Assembly: GCA_016185145.1 (NCBI GenBank)
Contig: JACPOB010000081.1
Coordinates: forward strand, 1-64,000
Length of the DNA stretch: 64,000 nt
Origin: Rhodospirillales bacterium
GTDB taxonomy: Bacteria > Pseudomonadota > Alphaproteobacteria > Reyranellales > Reyranellaceae
Reading direction: 5' to 3'
The notes below the pieces were generated by a model. That model was not told where the DNA came from and searched no databases. It saw only the letters and a program-made list of their open reading frames with translations. This document shows, piece after piece, positions 36,824-45,092 of the stretch (positions within the stretch are counted from its first letter, which is position 1; each line of letters begins with the position of its first letter). Both the position numbers and the translations under genes were made by a program.

Positions 36824-37555
36824 ATGACCGCGACGTTGTCGGTCCGTCAGGTGTCGCGGTCGTTCGGCGGTCTGCAGGCCGTCAACTCGGTCTCGCTCGA
36901 CGTGGCGGCCGGCGAGATCCTCGGCATCATCGGGCCCAACGGCGCGGGAAAGTCGACGCTGTTCAACCTGATCGCGGGACAGCTCCGGCCCGATTCGGGA
37001 ACGGTCGAGTTCGAGGGGCGGCCGGTCACGGGCCTGGCCACCGAGGCGCTCGTTCGCTGCGGCCTCGCCAAGACGTTCCAGACCTCGCGGCCGTTCGGCA
37101 CCATGACCTTCCTGGAGAACGTCATGGTGGCGGCGCTGTTGCGCGTGCCGGGGATCGCCACGGCCCGCCGCATCGCGCTCGAGCAGCTCGATACCGTGGG
37201 CCTGGCCCATCGCGCCGACGTGCCGGCGGCGTGGGCCAGCACGGGCCAGCGCAAGCGGCTGGAGATCGCGCGGGCGCTCGCCACGCAGCCGCGCATGCTG
37301 CTGCTCGACGAGCCGTTCGGCGGTGTCGACCTGCCGTCGGTCGATGCGCTGATCGACCTTCTGCAGGCGGTGCGCAGCCGCGGCATCACCCTGATGGTGA
37401 TCGAGCACAATCTCGAGGCCGTCCATCGCCTGGTCGACCGATTGATCGCGATGCACCTGGGCGAGGTGATCGTGAGCGGATCGCCCGAGCAGGTGACGCG
37501 CGACATCCGGGTCGTGCAGGCCTATCTCGGCGCGAGCGAGGCGGCGCATGCTTGA
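36824..37555 (+). CDS. livG: ABC transporter ATP-binding protein, LivG-like
   Basis: A 243-residue ATPase: Walker A GPNGAGKST near residue 38, FQTSRPFGTMTFLENVMVA (Q-loop), the signature in degenerate form ASTGQRKRLEIARAL, and Walker B MLLLDEPFGGVD. The signature departs from LSxGQ at its first residues, as is seen in some LivG proteins. Overlaps livF by eight bases. Confidence 0.92.
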   Translation: MTATLSVRQVSRSFGGLQAVNSVSLDVAAGEILGIIGPNGAGKSTLFNLIAGQLRPDSGTVEFEGRPVTGLATEALVRCGLAKTFQTSRPFGTMTFLENVMVAALLRVPGIATARRIALEQLDTVGLAHRADVPAAWASTGQRKRLEIARALATQPRMLLLDEPFGGVDLPSVDALIDLLQAVRSRGITLMVIEHNLEAVHRLVDRLIAMHLGEVIVSGSPEQVTRDIRVVQAYLGASEAAHA

Positions 37556-38273
37556 GGTTGCCCATCTCGATGCCGGCTATGGTGACCACCAGGTGCTGTG
37601 GGACGTCTCCATCCGGGTGTCCGACGGCGAGGTCGTGGCGCTGCTCGGTCCCAACGGCTCGGGCAAGAGCAGCCTGATGAACTCGGTGTCCAGGCTGGTG
37701 ACGCGCCTCGGCGGCACCATCGTCTTCGACGGCGTAGCCCTGCACGAGCTGCCCGCCTACAAGCTGCCGCGTCACGGCCTGTCCCATGTGCTGGAGCGGC
37801 ACCGGATGTTCCCGCAGATGACGGTGCTGGAGAACCTCCAGCTTGGCGCCGGGCCGGGGGCGTCGCGCGACAAGGTCGCCCGCGGCCTCGAGAAGGCCTA
37901 TGCGCTGTTTCCCCGCCTGCGCGAGCGCACCCGCCAGGTGGCGGGCTCGTTGTCCGGCGGCGAGCAGCAGATGTGCGCGATCGCGCGCGGCCTGATGAGC
38001 GAGCCCCGCCTGCTGCTCGTGGACGAGCCCTTCATCGGCCTGTCGCCGCACATGCGGGCCGAGGTGGATGCCGCCATTCGACGGATCAACGGTGAAGGCG
38101 TGGCGATCCTGCTCATCGAGCAGAACGTGGCCGTTTCTCTGGCGATGAGCCATCGTGCCTATATCCTGCGTGAGGGCCGGGTGGTACTGGAGGGCCGGTC
38201 GGCCGAGCTGGCGGCCGGGGACGCTGTCCAGCAGGCCTTCCTTGGCCGCATTCAGCCCGCCCGCGCCAGCTAG
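37548..38273 (+). CDS. livF: ABC transporter ATP-binding protein, LivF-like
   Basis: A 241-residue ATPase: Walker A GPNGSGKSS near residue 37, RHRMFPQMTVLENLQLG, signature SLSGGEQQMCAIARGLMSE and Walker B LLLVDEPFIGL. It completes the importer with LivG. Its stop is nine bases before the regulator gene. Confidence 0.93.
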   Translation: MLEVAHLDAGYGDHQVLWDVSIRVSDGEVVALLGPNGSGKSSLMNSVSRLVTRLGGTIVFDGVALHELPAYKLPRHGLSHVLERHRMFPQMTVLENLQLGAGPGASRDKVARGLEKAYALFPRLRERTRQVAGSLSGGEQQMCAIARGLMSEPRLLLVDEPFIGLSPHMRAEVDAAIRRINGEGVAILLIEQNVAVSLAMSHRAYILREGRVVLEGRSAELAAGDAVQQAFLGRIQPARAS

Positions 38274-38282
38274 GGCGGCGGC

Positions 38283-38927
38283 GTGTCGGACGGAACGAGA
38301 GAAAGCAACGTGCCGGAAGCGACGAAGAAGAAGGCCGTAGCGCGCAAGCCCGAGGCGGCGGTCAAGGTGCGACAGGGAAGCCTCGGCAACATCATCCGCA
38401 AGGCGCGGCTCGAGCGGCGCATGGTGCTGCAGGACCTGGCGGACAAGGCCGAGCTGTCGATCAGCTTCCTGAGCCAGGTCGAGCGCGATCTCCTGTCGCC
38501 CTCGGTCAGCGCCTTGAAGCGCATCGCCGATGTGCTCGATATCCCGGCCGGCTCGCTGATGTTCGGCGCCGAGACGCGCAAGGGCGGGGTCGGCATCGGG
38601 CTGGTGCGGGGCGACGGCCGCAAGCGTGTCGTGTTCCCCGATTCGCGCATAGAATACGAGATGCTGACTCCCGACCTGCGCCGCCGCATGTCGGTGCTGT
38701 GGCTGAAGGCGCCGCCGCATGCGGAAAGCGGGCCGGTCTTCTCCCACAACGGCGAGGATGCCGTCATCGTGCTGAAGGGCCGGCTGGAGGTCGAGATCGG
38801 CGGGGTGTGGCACGAGCTCTCCAAGGGCGACAGCCTGTACTTCGACAGCGAGCTGCCCCACCGCTGGCGCAACAATTCCAGCGCGGTCGCCGAAGTCATC
38901 TGGGTGTCGACGCCGCCCTCGTTTTAG
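38283..38927 (+). CDS. XRE family transcriptional regulator with C-terminal cupin domain
   Basis: A 214-residue regulator, from GTG 38283 (an alternative GTG is at 38310). Residues about 35-92 form an XRE helix-turn-helix (LGNIIRKARLERRMVLQDLA, ISFLSQVERDLLSPSV, LKRIADVLDIP). Residues about 135-210 are a cupin with EDAVIVLKGRLEVEIGGVWH and GDSLYFDSELPHRWRN, which probably binds a pathway metabolite. A lysine-rich linker begins the protein. As the operon's last gene it likely regulates the operon from the palindrome at 27209. Confidence 0.92.
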   Translation: MSDGTRESNVPEATKKKAVARKPEAAVKVRQGSLGNIIRKARLERRMVLQDLADKAELSISFLSQVERDLLSPSVSALKRIADVLDIPAGSLMFGAETRKGGVGIGLVRGDGRKRVVFPDSRIEYEMLTPDLRRRMSVLWLKAPPHAESGPVFSHNGEDAVIVLKGRLEVEIGGVWHELSKGDSLYFDSELPHRWRNNSSAVAEVIWVSTPPSF

Positions 38928-38955
38928 ACCATCGCCCGCGCTGCCTGAATCACTT

Positions 38956-39083
38956 CCTCCCCACGCTCAAGCGTGGGGAGGTGCCCGCGCAGCGGGCGGA
39001 GGGGTCATGAGCAAACAGTACTGACGCTCATGACCCCTCCGTCGCCGTATGACGGCGACACCTCCCCAGCTTCGCTGGGGAGG
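38956..39083. repeat. Mosaic palindromic repeat
   Basis: Built from nested hairpins: CCTCCCCACGC/GCGTGGGGAGG at the left, AGGGGTCATGAGC/GCTCATGACCCCT in the middle, GTCGCCGTATGACGGCGAC, and CCTCCCCAGC/GCTGGGGAGG at the right. It fills the gap between two convergent genes and can fold as one long cruciform. Confidence 0.85.
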
Positions 39084-39130
39084 AATGAACCAAGCAGCGC
39101 GGACTATGCTCTGGCGGGCGGCGCCCAACG

Positions 39131-40027
39131 TCAGCGCAGTGTCGGCAGGGTGGCGTGTAGGTGGTTCAGGAAGCCGGCCGCGGCGGTCGGCAGGGTGCGT
39201 CCCTTGAGGACGCAGACATCGACGGTCGCCTGCTGCAGCTCGCGGTCGGTCAGGGGAACGGCGACGACCTGGCCGGCCTCGATCTCGCGCTTGACGGTCA
39301 GTCGCGGCAGGTAGGTGATGCCGCAGCCCGAGCGGGCGAAGCCGCGCAGCGCCTCGATCGAGTTGGTCTCGAGCGTCGGGTTGAGGGTGAGCTGCGCGGT
39401 GCGGCAGCGCGTGTCGAGCAGCGTGCGAATGCCGAAATGCTTGCGCGGCACGGCGACCGGATACTGCAGCGTGTCGCTGAAGCTGAGGCGTCGCTGCTTG
39501 GCCGCCGGATAGCCCGCGATCATGATGGCGAACAGCGGGTCCTTGAGCCGCATCGTGCGCTGGATGTCGGCCTCGGGACTGGACGTGAAGGCGACGCCGA
39601 TATCGGCATCGCCGTTGCGCACCGCGGTGATCACCGACTCCGTGCCGGTGATCTCCAGGCTGATGCTGACGCCCTGGAAGCGCTTGCGGAAGGTGGCTAT
39701 GGCATGGGTGAGGCCGTTGGCCACGACGCCCTCGACCGAGCAGATGCGCACATGGCCGCGCCGCAGGCCCTTGAGGTCGTCGATCTCGGAATTGATGCGT
39801 TCCTCGTCGAGCAACGCCGCTCGGGCATAGCGGGCGTAGAGCTCGCCGGCGGAGGTGGGTACGACGCCGCGGGCGTGGCGCTCGAACAGGGGCAATCCGA
39901 AGGTGACTTCTAGGTTGCGCATCTGTCGGCTCAGCGCCGAGGGAGCGATGTGGAGGCGATCGGCTGCCTCGCGGATCGAGCCGGCGCGGACGACCTCGTT
40001 GAAGTACCGCAAGGACGTCAGTGACAT
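39131..40027 (-). CDS. LysR family transcriptional regulator
   Basis: A 298-residue LysR regulator: wHTH at about residues 3-60 (LRYFNEVVRAGSIREAADRL, IAPSALSRQMRNLEVTFGLP) and effector domain (GHVRICSVEGVVANGLTHAI). A cysteine-proline-free tail ends HLHATLPTLR. It is divergent from the TRAP transporter operon, and overlapping inverted repeats lie in the gap, so it most likely controls uptake of the substrate. Confidence 0.92.
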   Translation of the reverse strand: MSLTSLRYFNEVVRAGSIREAADRLHIAPSALSRQMRNLEVTFGLPLFERHARGVVPTSAGELYARYARAALLDEERINSEIDDLKGLRRGHVRICSVEGVVANGLTHAIATFRKRFQGVSISLEITGTESVITAVRNGDADIGVAFTSSPEADIQRTMRLKDPLFAIMIAGYPAAKQRRLSFSDTLQYPVAVPRKHFGIRTLLDTRCRTAQLTLNPTLETNSIEALRGFARSGCGITYLPRLTVKREIEAGQVVAVPLTDRELQQATVDVCVLKGRTLPTAAAGFLNHLHATLPTLR

Positions 40028-40083
40028 GGGCTCCCTCGCTTTCTGATTTCCAGAACGCTAGGGGCCAAGCCATCGCATTGCAA

Positions 40084-40114
40084 CAACAGGCACGACTGTT
40101 GCTTAAAAGGCAAC
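40084..40114. promoter_or_regulatory. Overlapping inverted repeats, candidate LysR site
   Basis: CAACAG (6-base spacer) CTGTTG at 40084-40101 overlaps GTTGC (7-base spacer) GCAAC at 40098-40114. Two overlapping palindromes of similar sequence between a LysR gene and its likely target operon fit a recognition site plus an activation site. Confidence 0.55.
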
Positions 40115-40210
40115 GCTTTGTCGTAAAAATTGATCTTGTCGAGAACTGCCCCAGGCATTCTGTTTGCTTGCACAAGGAAGACGGAAGCCGGGGGACGAGA
40201 GAGTTCGAAT

Positions 40211-40747
40211 TTGACCGAGTGGCTCAAGAAATTCCTGCACGCGCTCGCAGCCGTGATGCTGCTGGCGATCGTCCTCATCGTGCTGCTGAACGTCATCCTG
40301 CGATATTTCTTCAATATCGGCCTCGGCTGGACGGAGGAGGCGGCACGCTTCCTGCTGATCGCGATCACGTTCGTCGCCGCCGCCGCCGCAGTGAAGGAGT
40401 GGGGGCACTTCCGCCTTTTGATCGCGACGAAGTGGATGTCGCCCCGCGGCCTCGTCGCCGTCCAGATCTTCGCCATCCTGGTCGTGCTCGCCGTGTCGGC
40501 GATCCTGTTCCGCTACGGCATCGCCATCACCCAGGTCAGCTGGGCGCAGACCTCGCCGACCATGGAATGGCAGATGGGATACCTCTATTCGATCGTTCCG
40601 GTGTGCGGCGCCATCATGTTCATCTTTGCGCTCGAGCATCTGTGGAACGTCATCCGCGGCAGGTCGACGCCTTTGCAGAGCACCGCGCACGATCCGCATG
40701 CCACCCATCCGGCGCAGTCGGCTGAGAACTTGGAAGGGCCCGTCTGA
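40211..40747 (+). CDS. TRAP transporter small permease (DctQ-like)
   Basis: A 178-residue protein with four predicted membrane helices, the DctQ component of a tripartite ATP-independent periplasmic transporter. GWTEEAARFLLIAITFVAAA contains the family's WxEE..R motif. No ATG is well placed; TTG 40211 (TTGACCGAGTGG), preceded by GGGGACGAGAGAG, gives the standard length. Its stop overlaps the DctM start (TGATG). Confidence 0.88.
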   Translation: MTEWLKKFLHALAAVMLLAIVLIVLLNVILRYFFNIGLGWTEEAARFLLIAITFVAAAAAVKEWGHFRLLIATKWMSPRGLVAVQIFAILVVLAVSAILFRYGIAITQVSWAQTSPTMEWQMGYLYSIVPVCGAIMFIFALEHLWNVIRGRSTPLQSTAHDPHATHPAQSAENLEGPV

Positions 40748-42027
40748 TGGCGATAGCGGTCATGGTCGTCGCTTTCTCAATCATGCTGGTCCTGACGACG
40801 CCGGTGGCGTTCGCGATCGCCGCCGCCGCCGCGCTGGGCCTGATGATCGGCGACACGGCGCCGCTGCTGGTCGTCCCGCAACGCATATTCGCCGGCGCCG
40901 ATTCGTTCGTTCTGCTGGCCATTCCGCTGTTCATCCTGGCCGGCGCCCTGATGGAGACGGGCGGCATATCGGCCCGCCTCGTCGACCTCGCGCGCGCCCT
41001 GGTCGGACACATCCGCGGCGGGCTCGGCATGGCCGTCGTCGTCGCGGAGGCCTTCTTCTCCGGGATCTCCGGCTCGACGGTCGCCGACGTGTCGGCCATC
41101 GGCTCGCTGATGATCCCCTCCCTGAAGCGGATGGGTTTCAAGCCCGATCGCGCCGTGGCGATCGTGTCGGCGTCGTCCGCCATGGGCATTCTCATACCGC
41201 CTTGCCTCGTCATGGTCGTCATCGCGCAGATCGCCGGCCTCTCGGTGGGCGCGTTGTTCCTGGCGGGCTTCGTGCCGGCGGCCGTGCTGGCCCTCGCCTT
41301 GATCCTCCTGATCTACTTCCAGGCGCGCCGCGACGGCATCGGTGGCGACAAGCGGGCGACCTGGAAGGAGAGGGGACGGGCGTTCGTGGCCGCGCTCGTG
41401 CCGCTGATGATGCCCATCATCGTGTTCGGGGCGATCCTGAGCGGGATGGCCGACCCGACGGAAGCGGCGGTGCTCGCCGTCGCCTATGCGTTCGTCATCG
41501 GCGTGTTCGTCTACAAGGAGATCCGCTGGAGCCAGCTGCCGAAGATCTTCATCGACAGCGCGGTGACCAGCGGCGTCGTGATCTTCATGGTGGGGGCCGC
41601 CTCGAGCTTCTCCTGGATCCTCGCCTTCGAGCAGGTGCCGGCACAGCTCGCGCACCTGATGCTGGAAATTTCGTCGTCGCCGATGATCTTCTTCATCCTC
41701 AGCATCGCGATCCTCACGGTGCTCGCAGCGGTGCTGGAAGGGCTGCCCGCGATCATCATCTGCCTGCCGATCTTCCTGCCGATCGCCGCCCAGTTCCACA
41801 TCGACCCGCTGCACTACTCGATCGTCGTCGTCGCGGCCACCGGCCTCGGCCTGTTCCTGCCGCCGATCGGCATCGGCCTCTACATCGCGAGCTCGTTCGC
41901 CAATCTCACCGCGGAGCAGACGTTCAAGGCGATGATGCCCTACACGATCGTGCTCGCCCTGGGGCTGGTCGTCCTGATGCTCTTTCCCTGGCTCACGCTT
42001 GTAATCCCGCATCTCGTCTTTGGCTGA
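40747..42027 (+). CDS. TRAP transporter large permease (DctM-like)
   Basis: A 426-residue, about 12-helix permease. DctM landmarks: PLFILAGALMETGGIS, AEAFFSGISGSTVADVSAIG, SASSAMGILIPPCLVMVV, and LPIFLPIAAQFHIDPLHYSI followed by GLGLFLPPIGIGLY. It carries the sodium-coupled translocation path. Starts overlapping the DctQ stop. Confidence 0.95.
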   Translation: MAIAVMVVAFSIMLVLTTPVAFAIAAAAALGLMIGDTAPLLVVPQRIFAGADSFVLLAIPLFILAGALMETGGISARLVDLARALVGHIRGGLGMAVVVAEAFFSGISGSTVADVSAIGSLMIPSLKRMGFKPDRAVAIVSASSAMGILIPPCLVMVVIAQIAGLSVGALFLAGFVPAAVLALALILLIYFQARRDGIGGDKRATWKERGRAFVAALVPLMMPIIVFGAILSGMADPTEAAVLAVAYAFVIGVFVYKEIRWSQLPKIFIDSAVTSGVVIFMVGAASSFSWILAFEQVPAQLAHLMLEISSSPMIFFILSIAILTVLAAVLEGLPAIIICLPIFLPIAAQFHIDPLHYSIVVVAATGLGLFLPPIGIGLYIASSFANLTAEQTFKAMMPYTIVLALGLVVLMLFPWLTLVIPHLVFG

Positions 42028-42049
42028 AGCCGCCCCGGAGGATGGAACA

Positions 42050-43084
42050 ATGACCGAGCGCAAAATCTTTCATGCAAATCGTCGTCGATTTCTGAGCGGC
42101 TCAGCCGCGGGCGCGGCCGCCGTGATGCTGGCATCGCGCGGCGCGCTTGCGCAGCCGGCGATCATCAAGCTGCCGAAGAAGATCACGATCAAGGCGGCCA
42201 CCATAACGGCCGAGTCGTTCCCCTACGTCGACGGCCTGAGGTACTGGAAGAAGGCGGTCGAGAGCCGCACCGGCGGCGATGTCGACTTCCAGGTCTTCCA
42301 CACCGCGCAGCTCGGTGACGAGCGCACGGTCAACGAGGGCATCCTCGCCGGCTCGATCCAGGTCGGCATCGGTGCAGGCGCATGGGCCGGGTTCGTTCCG
42401 GCCTACAACGTCGTGGAGCTGCCGTTCCTCATCCGCGATCTCAAGCACATGTACAGCCTCGCCGACGGCGCGCTGGGGGCCAAGCTCGCCGAGCAGGGCG
42501 CCGCCAAGGGCTTCAAGGTGCTGGCCTACTACAGCGCCGGCGACCAGCATTTCCAGACGCGCAAGACGACCATCCGCAGCCTGCCGGACATCAAGGGTCT
42601 CAAGATCCGCGTCATCCAGAACAAGGCCCTCATCGACGGCTTCCGCGCCCTCGGAGCGGTGCCGACGCCGCTTCCCTATCCGGAGATCTACACCGCGCTC
42701 CAGCAGGGCACGGTCGACGGCACCGCGAACGACCTGCTGACCGTGACCTCGGCGCGGCTGTATGAAGTCGTGAAGCTCTTCACGTGGTCCAGCTACGTGG
42801 TCGAGCCGCGCCCCGTGATCATGTCGAAGACGTACTTCGACGCGTTGCCGGCGGATTTCCAGAAGGTCCTCGTCGAGACCGCCCAGGAGGCGGCCGTGCA
42901 CGAGCGCAAGGTGTTCGAAGAGCGCGCGGCGGGCGCCCTCGAGGAAGCGAAGAAGAACGGCATGCAGTTCTTCGAGCTCACGGACCGGCCGAAGTGGGTC
43001 GAGGCGAGCCGGCCGGTATGGGAGGCCTTCGGCAAGGCGACGCCCGGCGCTGCCGAGCTCATCAAGATCATCCAGTCGACATGA
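42050..43084 (+). CDS. TRAP transporter substrate-binding protein (DctP-like)
   Basis: A 344-residue periplasmic receptor. NRRRFLSGSAAGAA is a strong Tat signal (residues 10-23), processed near ALAQ. The DctP core is clear: LKIRVIQNKALIDGFRALGA includes the arginine that grips the carboxylate of the ligand, and PLPYPEIYTALQQGTVDG follows. Ligand probably an organic acid; the neighbours suggest an amino- or enamino-dicarboxylate. Confidence 0.93.
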   Translation: MTERKIFHANRRRFLSGSAAGAAAVMLASRGALAQPAIIKLPKKITIKAATITAESFPYVDGLRYWKKAVESRTGGDVDFQVFHTAQLGDERTVNEGILAGSIQVGIGAGAWAGFVPAYNVVELPFLIRDLKHMYSLADGALGAKLAEQGAAKGFKVLAYYSAGDQHFQTRKTTIRSLPDIKGLKIRVIQNKALIDGFRALGAVPTPLPYPEIYTALQQGTVDGTANDLLTVTSARLYEVVKLFTWSSYVVEPRPVIMSKTYFDALPADFQKVLVETAQEAAVHERKVFEERAAGALEEAKKNGMQFFELTDRPKWVEASRPVWEAFGKATPGAAELIKIIQST

Positions 43085-43133
43085 GCTGGATGCCTGTGCC
43101 CGGAAACATCACCCCTGACAGTCGATGGATAGG

Positions 43134-43886
43134 ATGACAAACCTGGTTTCGTTTGACGCTGGCAACTATCAATTCATTCCAGGAGTGTTCCAGTATTCAG
43201 CGGGTGTGAGGGCCGGTGACGGCTTCGAGATCGTGCGCGTGCGCTTTCGCGAGCCGCTTCCCCTGGCGCAGGCCTTTCCCGCCGTCGAGGCTCACCTCAC
43301 GGCGGTGCAGCGTCCGCTGGCTGCGTTCTGCTCGTGCGAGCTCCGGTCGCCGGCGCCGTTCACGGAAGCCGGCTTCACGGCGTTCAATCGCGAGTATGTC
43401 GGCTGGCTCGAGCGCTGGGGCCTGATGCGCGACGGCGTGAATCCGGTGGCGCGCACCAACGTCTGTCCGCAGGTTGCGCCGCCCGACAAGGTCACCCTCT
43501 ACGCCTTTTCCTATACGCGCCCCAGGACGGCGGGGGCGCCGGGCAGCTTCGTCGTCGCCGGCAGCGGCGAGGCTCCCGAAGGCAAGGGCAACTATCGCGA
43601 CCATGCGATTCGGCTCGGCGATCGCTCGGTCGAAGGCCTGGCGGAGAAGGCCCGCTGGGTGCTGGGCGAAATGGAGCGTCGCATGGCCATGCTCGGCATG
43701 ACATGGGCCGACAACACGGGCACGCACCTCTACACGGTGTACGACGTCCATCCGTTCCTCGAGCGGGAGATCGTCGGCCGGGGCGCGTCGTCCAACGGCC
43801 TGAGCTGGCACTTCGCCCGTCCGCCGGTCCAGGACCTCGACTACGAGATGGATGTGCGCGGGGTGTCCACCGAGCTCGTCATCTGA
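43134..43886 (+). CDS. CnbZ-like 2-aminomuconate deaminase homologue
   Basis: A 250-residue protein whose start TNLVSFDAGNYQFIPGVFQY and segments AAFCSCELRSPAPFTEAG and GNYRDHAIRLGDRSVEGLAE match the CnbZ (2-amino-5-chloromuconate deaminase) family as I remember it, a distant relative of RidA. Members remove the amino group from 2-aminomuconate-type enamines of nitro- or aminoaromatic pathways. The ATG at 43134 is preferred over 43125. It lies 49 bases after the TRAP receptor gene and 8 bases before the triple-RidA gene. No ring-cleavage dioxygenase is in the window. Confidence 0.72.
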   Translation: MTNLVSFDAGNYQFIPGVFQYSAGVRAGDGFEIVRVRFREPLPLAQAFPAVEAHLTAVQRPLAAFCSCELRSPAPFTEAGFTAFNREYVGWLERWGLMRDGVNPVARTNVCPQVAPPDKVTLYAFSYTRPRTAGAPGSFVVAGSGEAPEGKGNYRDHAIRLGDRSVEGLAEKARWVLGEMERRMAMLGMTWADNTGTHLYTVYDVHPFLEREIVGRGASSNGLSWHFARPPVQDLDYEMDVRGVSTELVI

Positions 43887-43894
43887 GTCGATCG

Positions 43895-45085
43895 ATGTCC
43901 AAGAAGGTCATACTCACCGACCGGTTGATGCGGCCGATCGCGCATTTCTCGCATGCCTCGAGGGTGGGCAACCTGGTGCATATCGGGGCGGTGGCGGGCG
44001 TGTTTCCCGGCCTCCGGCTCGCAGGCGACAGTGTGGGCCGCATCGACGTCGCCGCGCAGATCGATCGGATGTTCGACAATCTCGCGACGGAGCTCGACCT
44101 CATGGGCGCGCGCCTGTCCGATGTGGTGCGCCTCAAGACCTACGTCAGCTTCCCGCGCGATATCGGAAAGTACCGGGAGGCGTACGGCCGGCTTTTCTCG
44201 GCAATCAGGCCGGCGCATACGGTGGTCGGTTCATGGGACTTTCCGCTGCCCCAGGCCGCCGTCGAGCTCGATGCCGTTGCCGTTGTCGACGGCGGAGCAC
44301 GGGTGCTCGAAGCGGAGGGATTGCCGGTGCTGCCGGGCTGCGCACCCGCGGGAGTGCTGTGCGACGGCTTCCACTATGCAACGGCGTGTCCTGTCGATGC
44401 CGATGGCAAGGTGGCGGCGTCAACGGGCCGTGAGCAGACGATTGCGGCATTGCGCAATCTCGAGCGGATGCTCGCGGCCGCCGGGCTGACGTCCGGGGAC
44501 GTCTGCAGCGTCCACGTCACGATCGCGGATCTCCGCGAACTGCCTGTCGTCGAGAACGAACTCCGACAATTCTTCGGCGAATCGCTGCCGACCTGGACGG
44601 TCGTCGGAGCTCCCCTGGAAAGTCCGGATTTCCGGCTCACGATCGAATCGATCGCGACGTCGGGCGGCGGCCAGCGACTGGGCAGCAAGCTCGCGCCGCT
44701 GAACGCTGGCAGGGCGGCACCCGCCGTTCTGGCGGGCGACGTCCTGTTCCTCGGCGGCCAGATCGGTCTTTCGATGGACGCGGCCGAGGCCGGCGACGTC
44801 GAGCGCCAGACCCGGAACGCATGGGAGCGGCTCAACAGCCTGATCGACGTTGCAGGCTTCACGTCGGAGTCGGTCATCCGGACCAACAACGTTCTCACGG
44901 ATTGGCGCGACTATGCCGGCTTCAATGCCGGCTACGGCGCCAACGTGCCGGAGCCCTATGTGCCTCGCGCGACGGTGCTCGGTCAGCTTTCCGATGCCCG
45001 GGCCCGCGTCCAGGTGGAAGGCATCGTCCATCGCAACGGCGCGGAGGCGACGATCCTGCAAGTGCCGCCGATCATCCAGCGATAG
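43895..45085 (+). CDS. Protein of three tandem RidA domains
   Basis: A 396-residue protein made of three RidA/YjgF folds at about residues 15-125, 130-255 and 270-390. Each has the strand block (VGNLVHIGAVAG; CDGFHYATACPV; AGDVLFLGGQIG) and the helix block (NLATELDLMGARLSDVVRLK; NLERMLAAAGLTSGDVCSVH; RLNSLIDVAGFTSESVIRTN). The arginine that holds the substrate carboxylate in enamine deaminases (PxRxxV) is kept only in domain 3 (PYVPRATVLG); domain 1 has PAHTVV and domain 2 PTWTVV. Likely one deaminase unit plus two structural ones. Confidence 0.85.
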   Translation: MSKKVILTDRLMRPIAHFSHASRVGNLVHIGAVAGVFPGLRLAGDSVGRIDVAAQIDRMFDNLATELDLMGARLSDVVRLKTYVSFPRDIGKYREAYGRLFSAIRPAHTVVGSWDFPLPQAAVELDAVAVVDGGARVLEAEGLPVLPGCAPAGVLCDGFHYATACPVDADGKVAASTGREQTIAALRNLERMLAAAGLTSGDVCSVHVTIADLRELPVVENELRQFFGESLPTWTVVGAPLESPDFRLTIESIATSGGGQRLGSKLAPLNAGRAAPAVLAGDVLFLGGQIGLSMDAAEAGDVERQTRNAWERLNSLIDVAGFTSESVIRTNNVLTDWRDYAGFNAGYGANVPEPYVPRATVLGQLSDARARVQVEGIVHRNGAEATILQVPPIIQR

Positions 45086-45092
45086 CCAGGGA

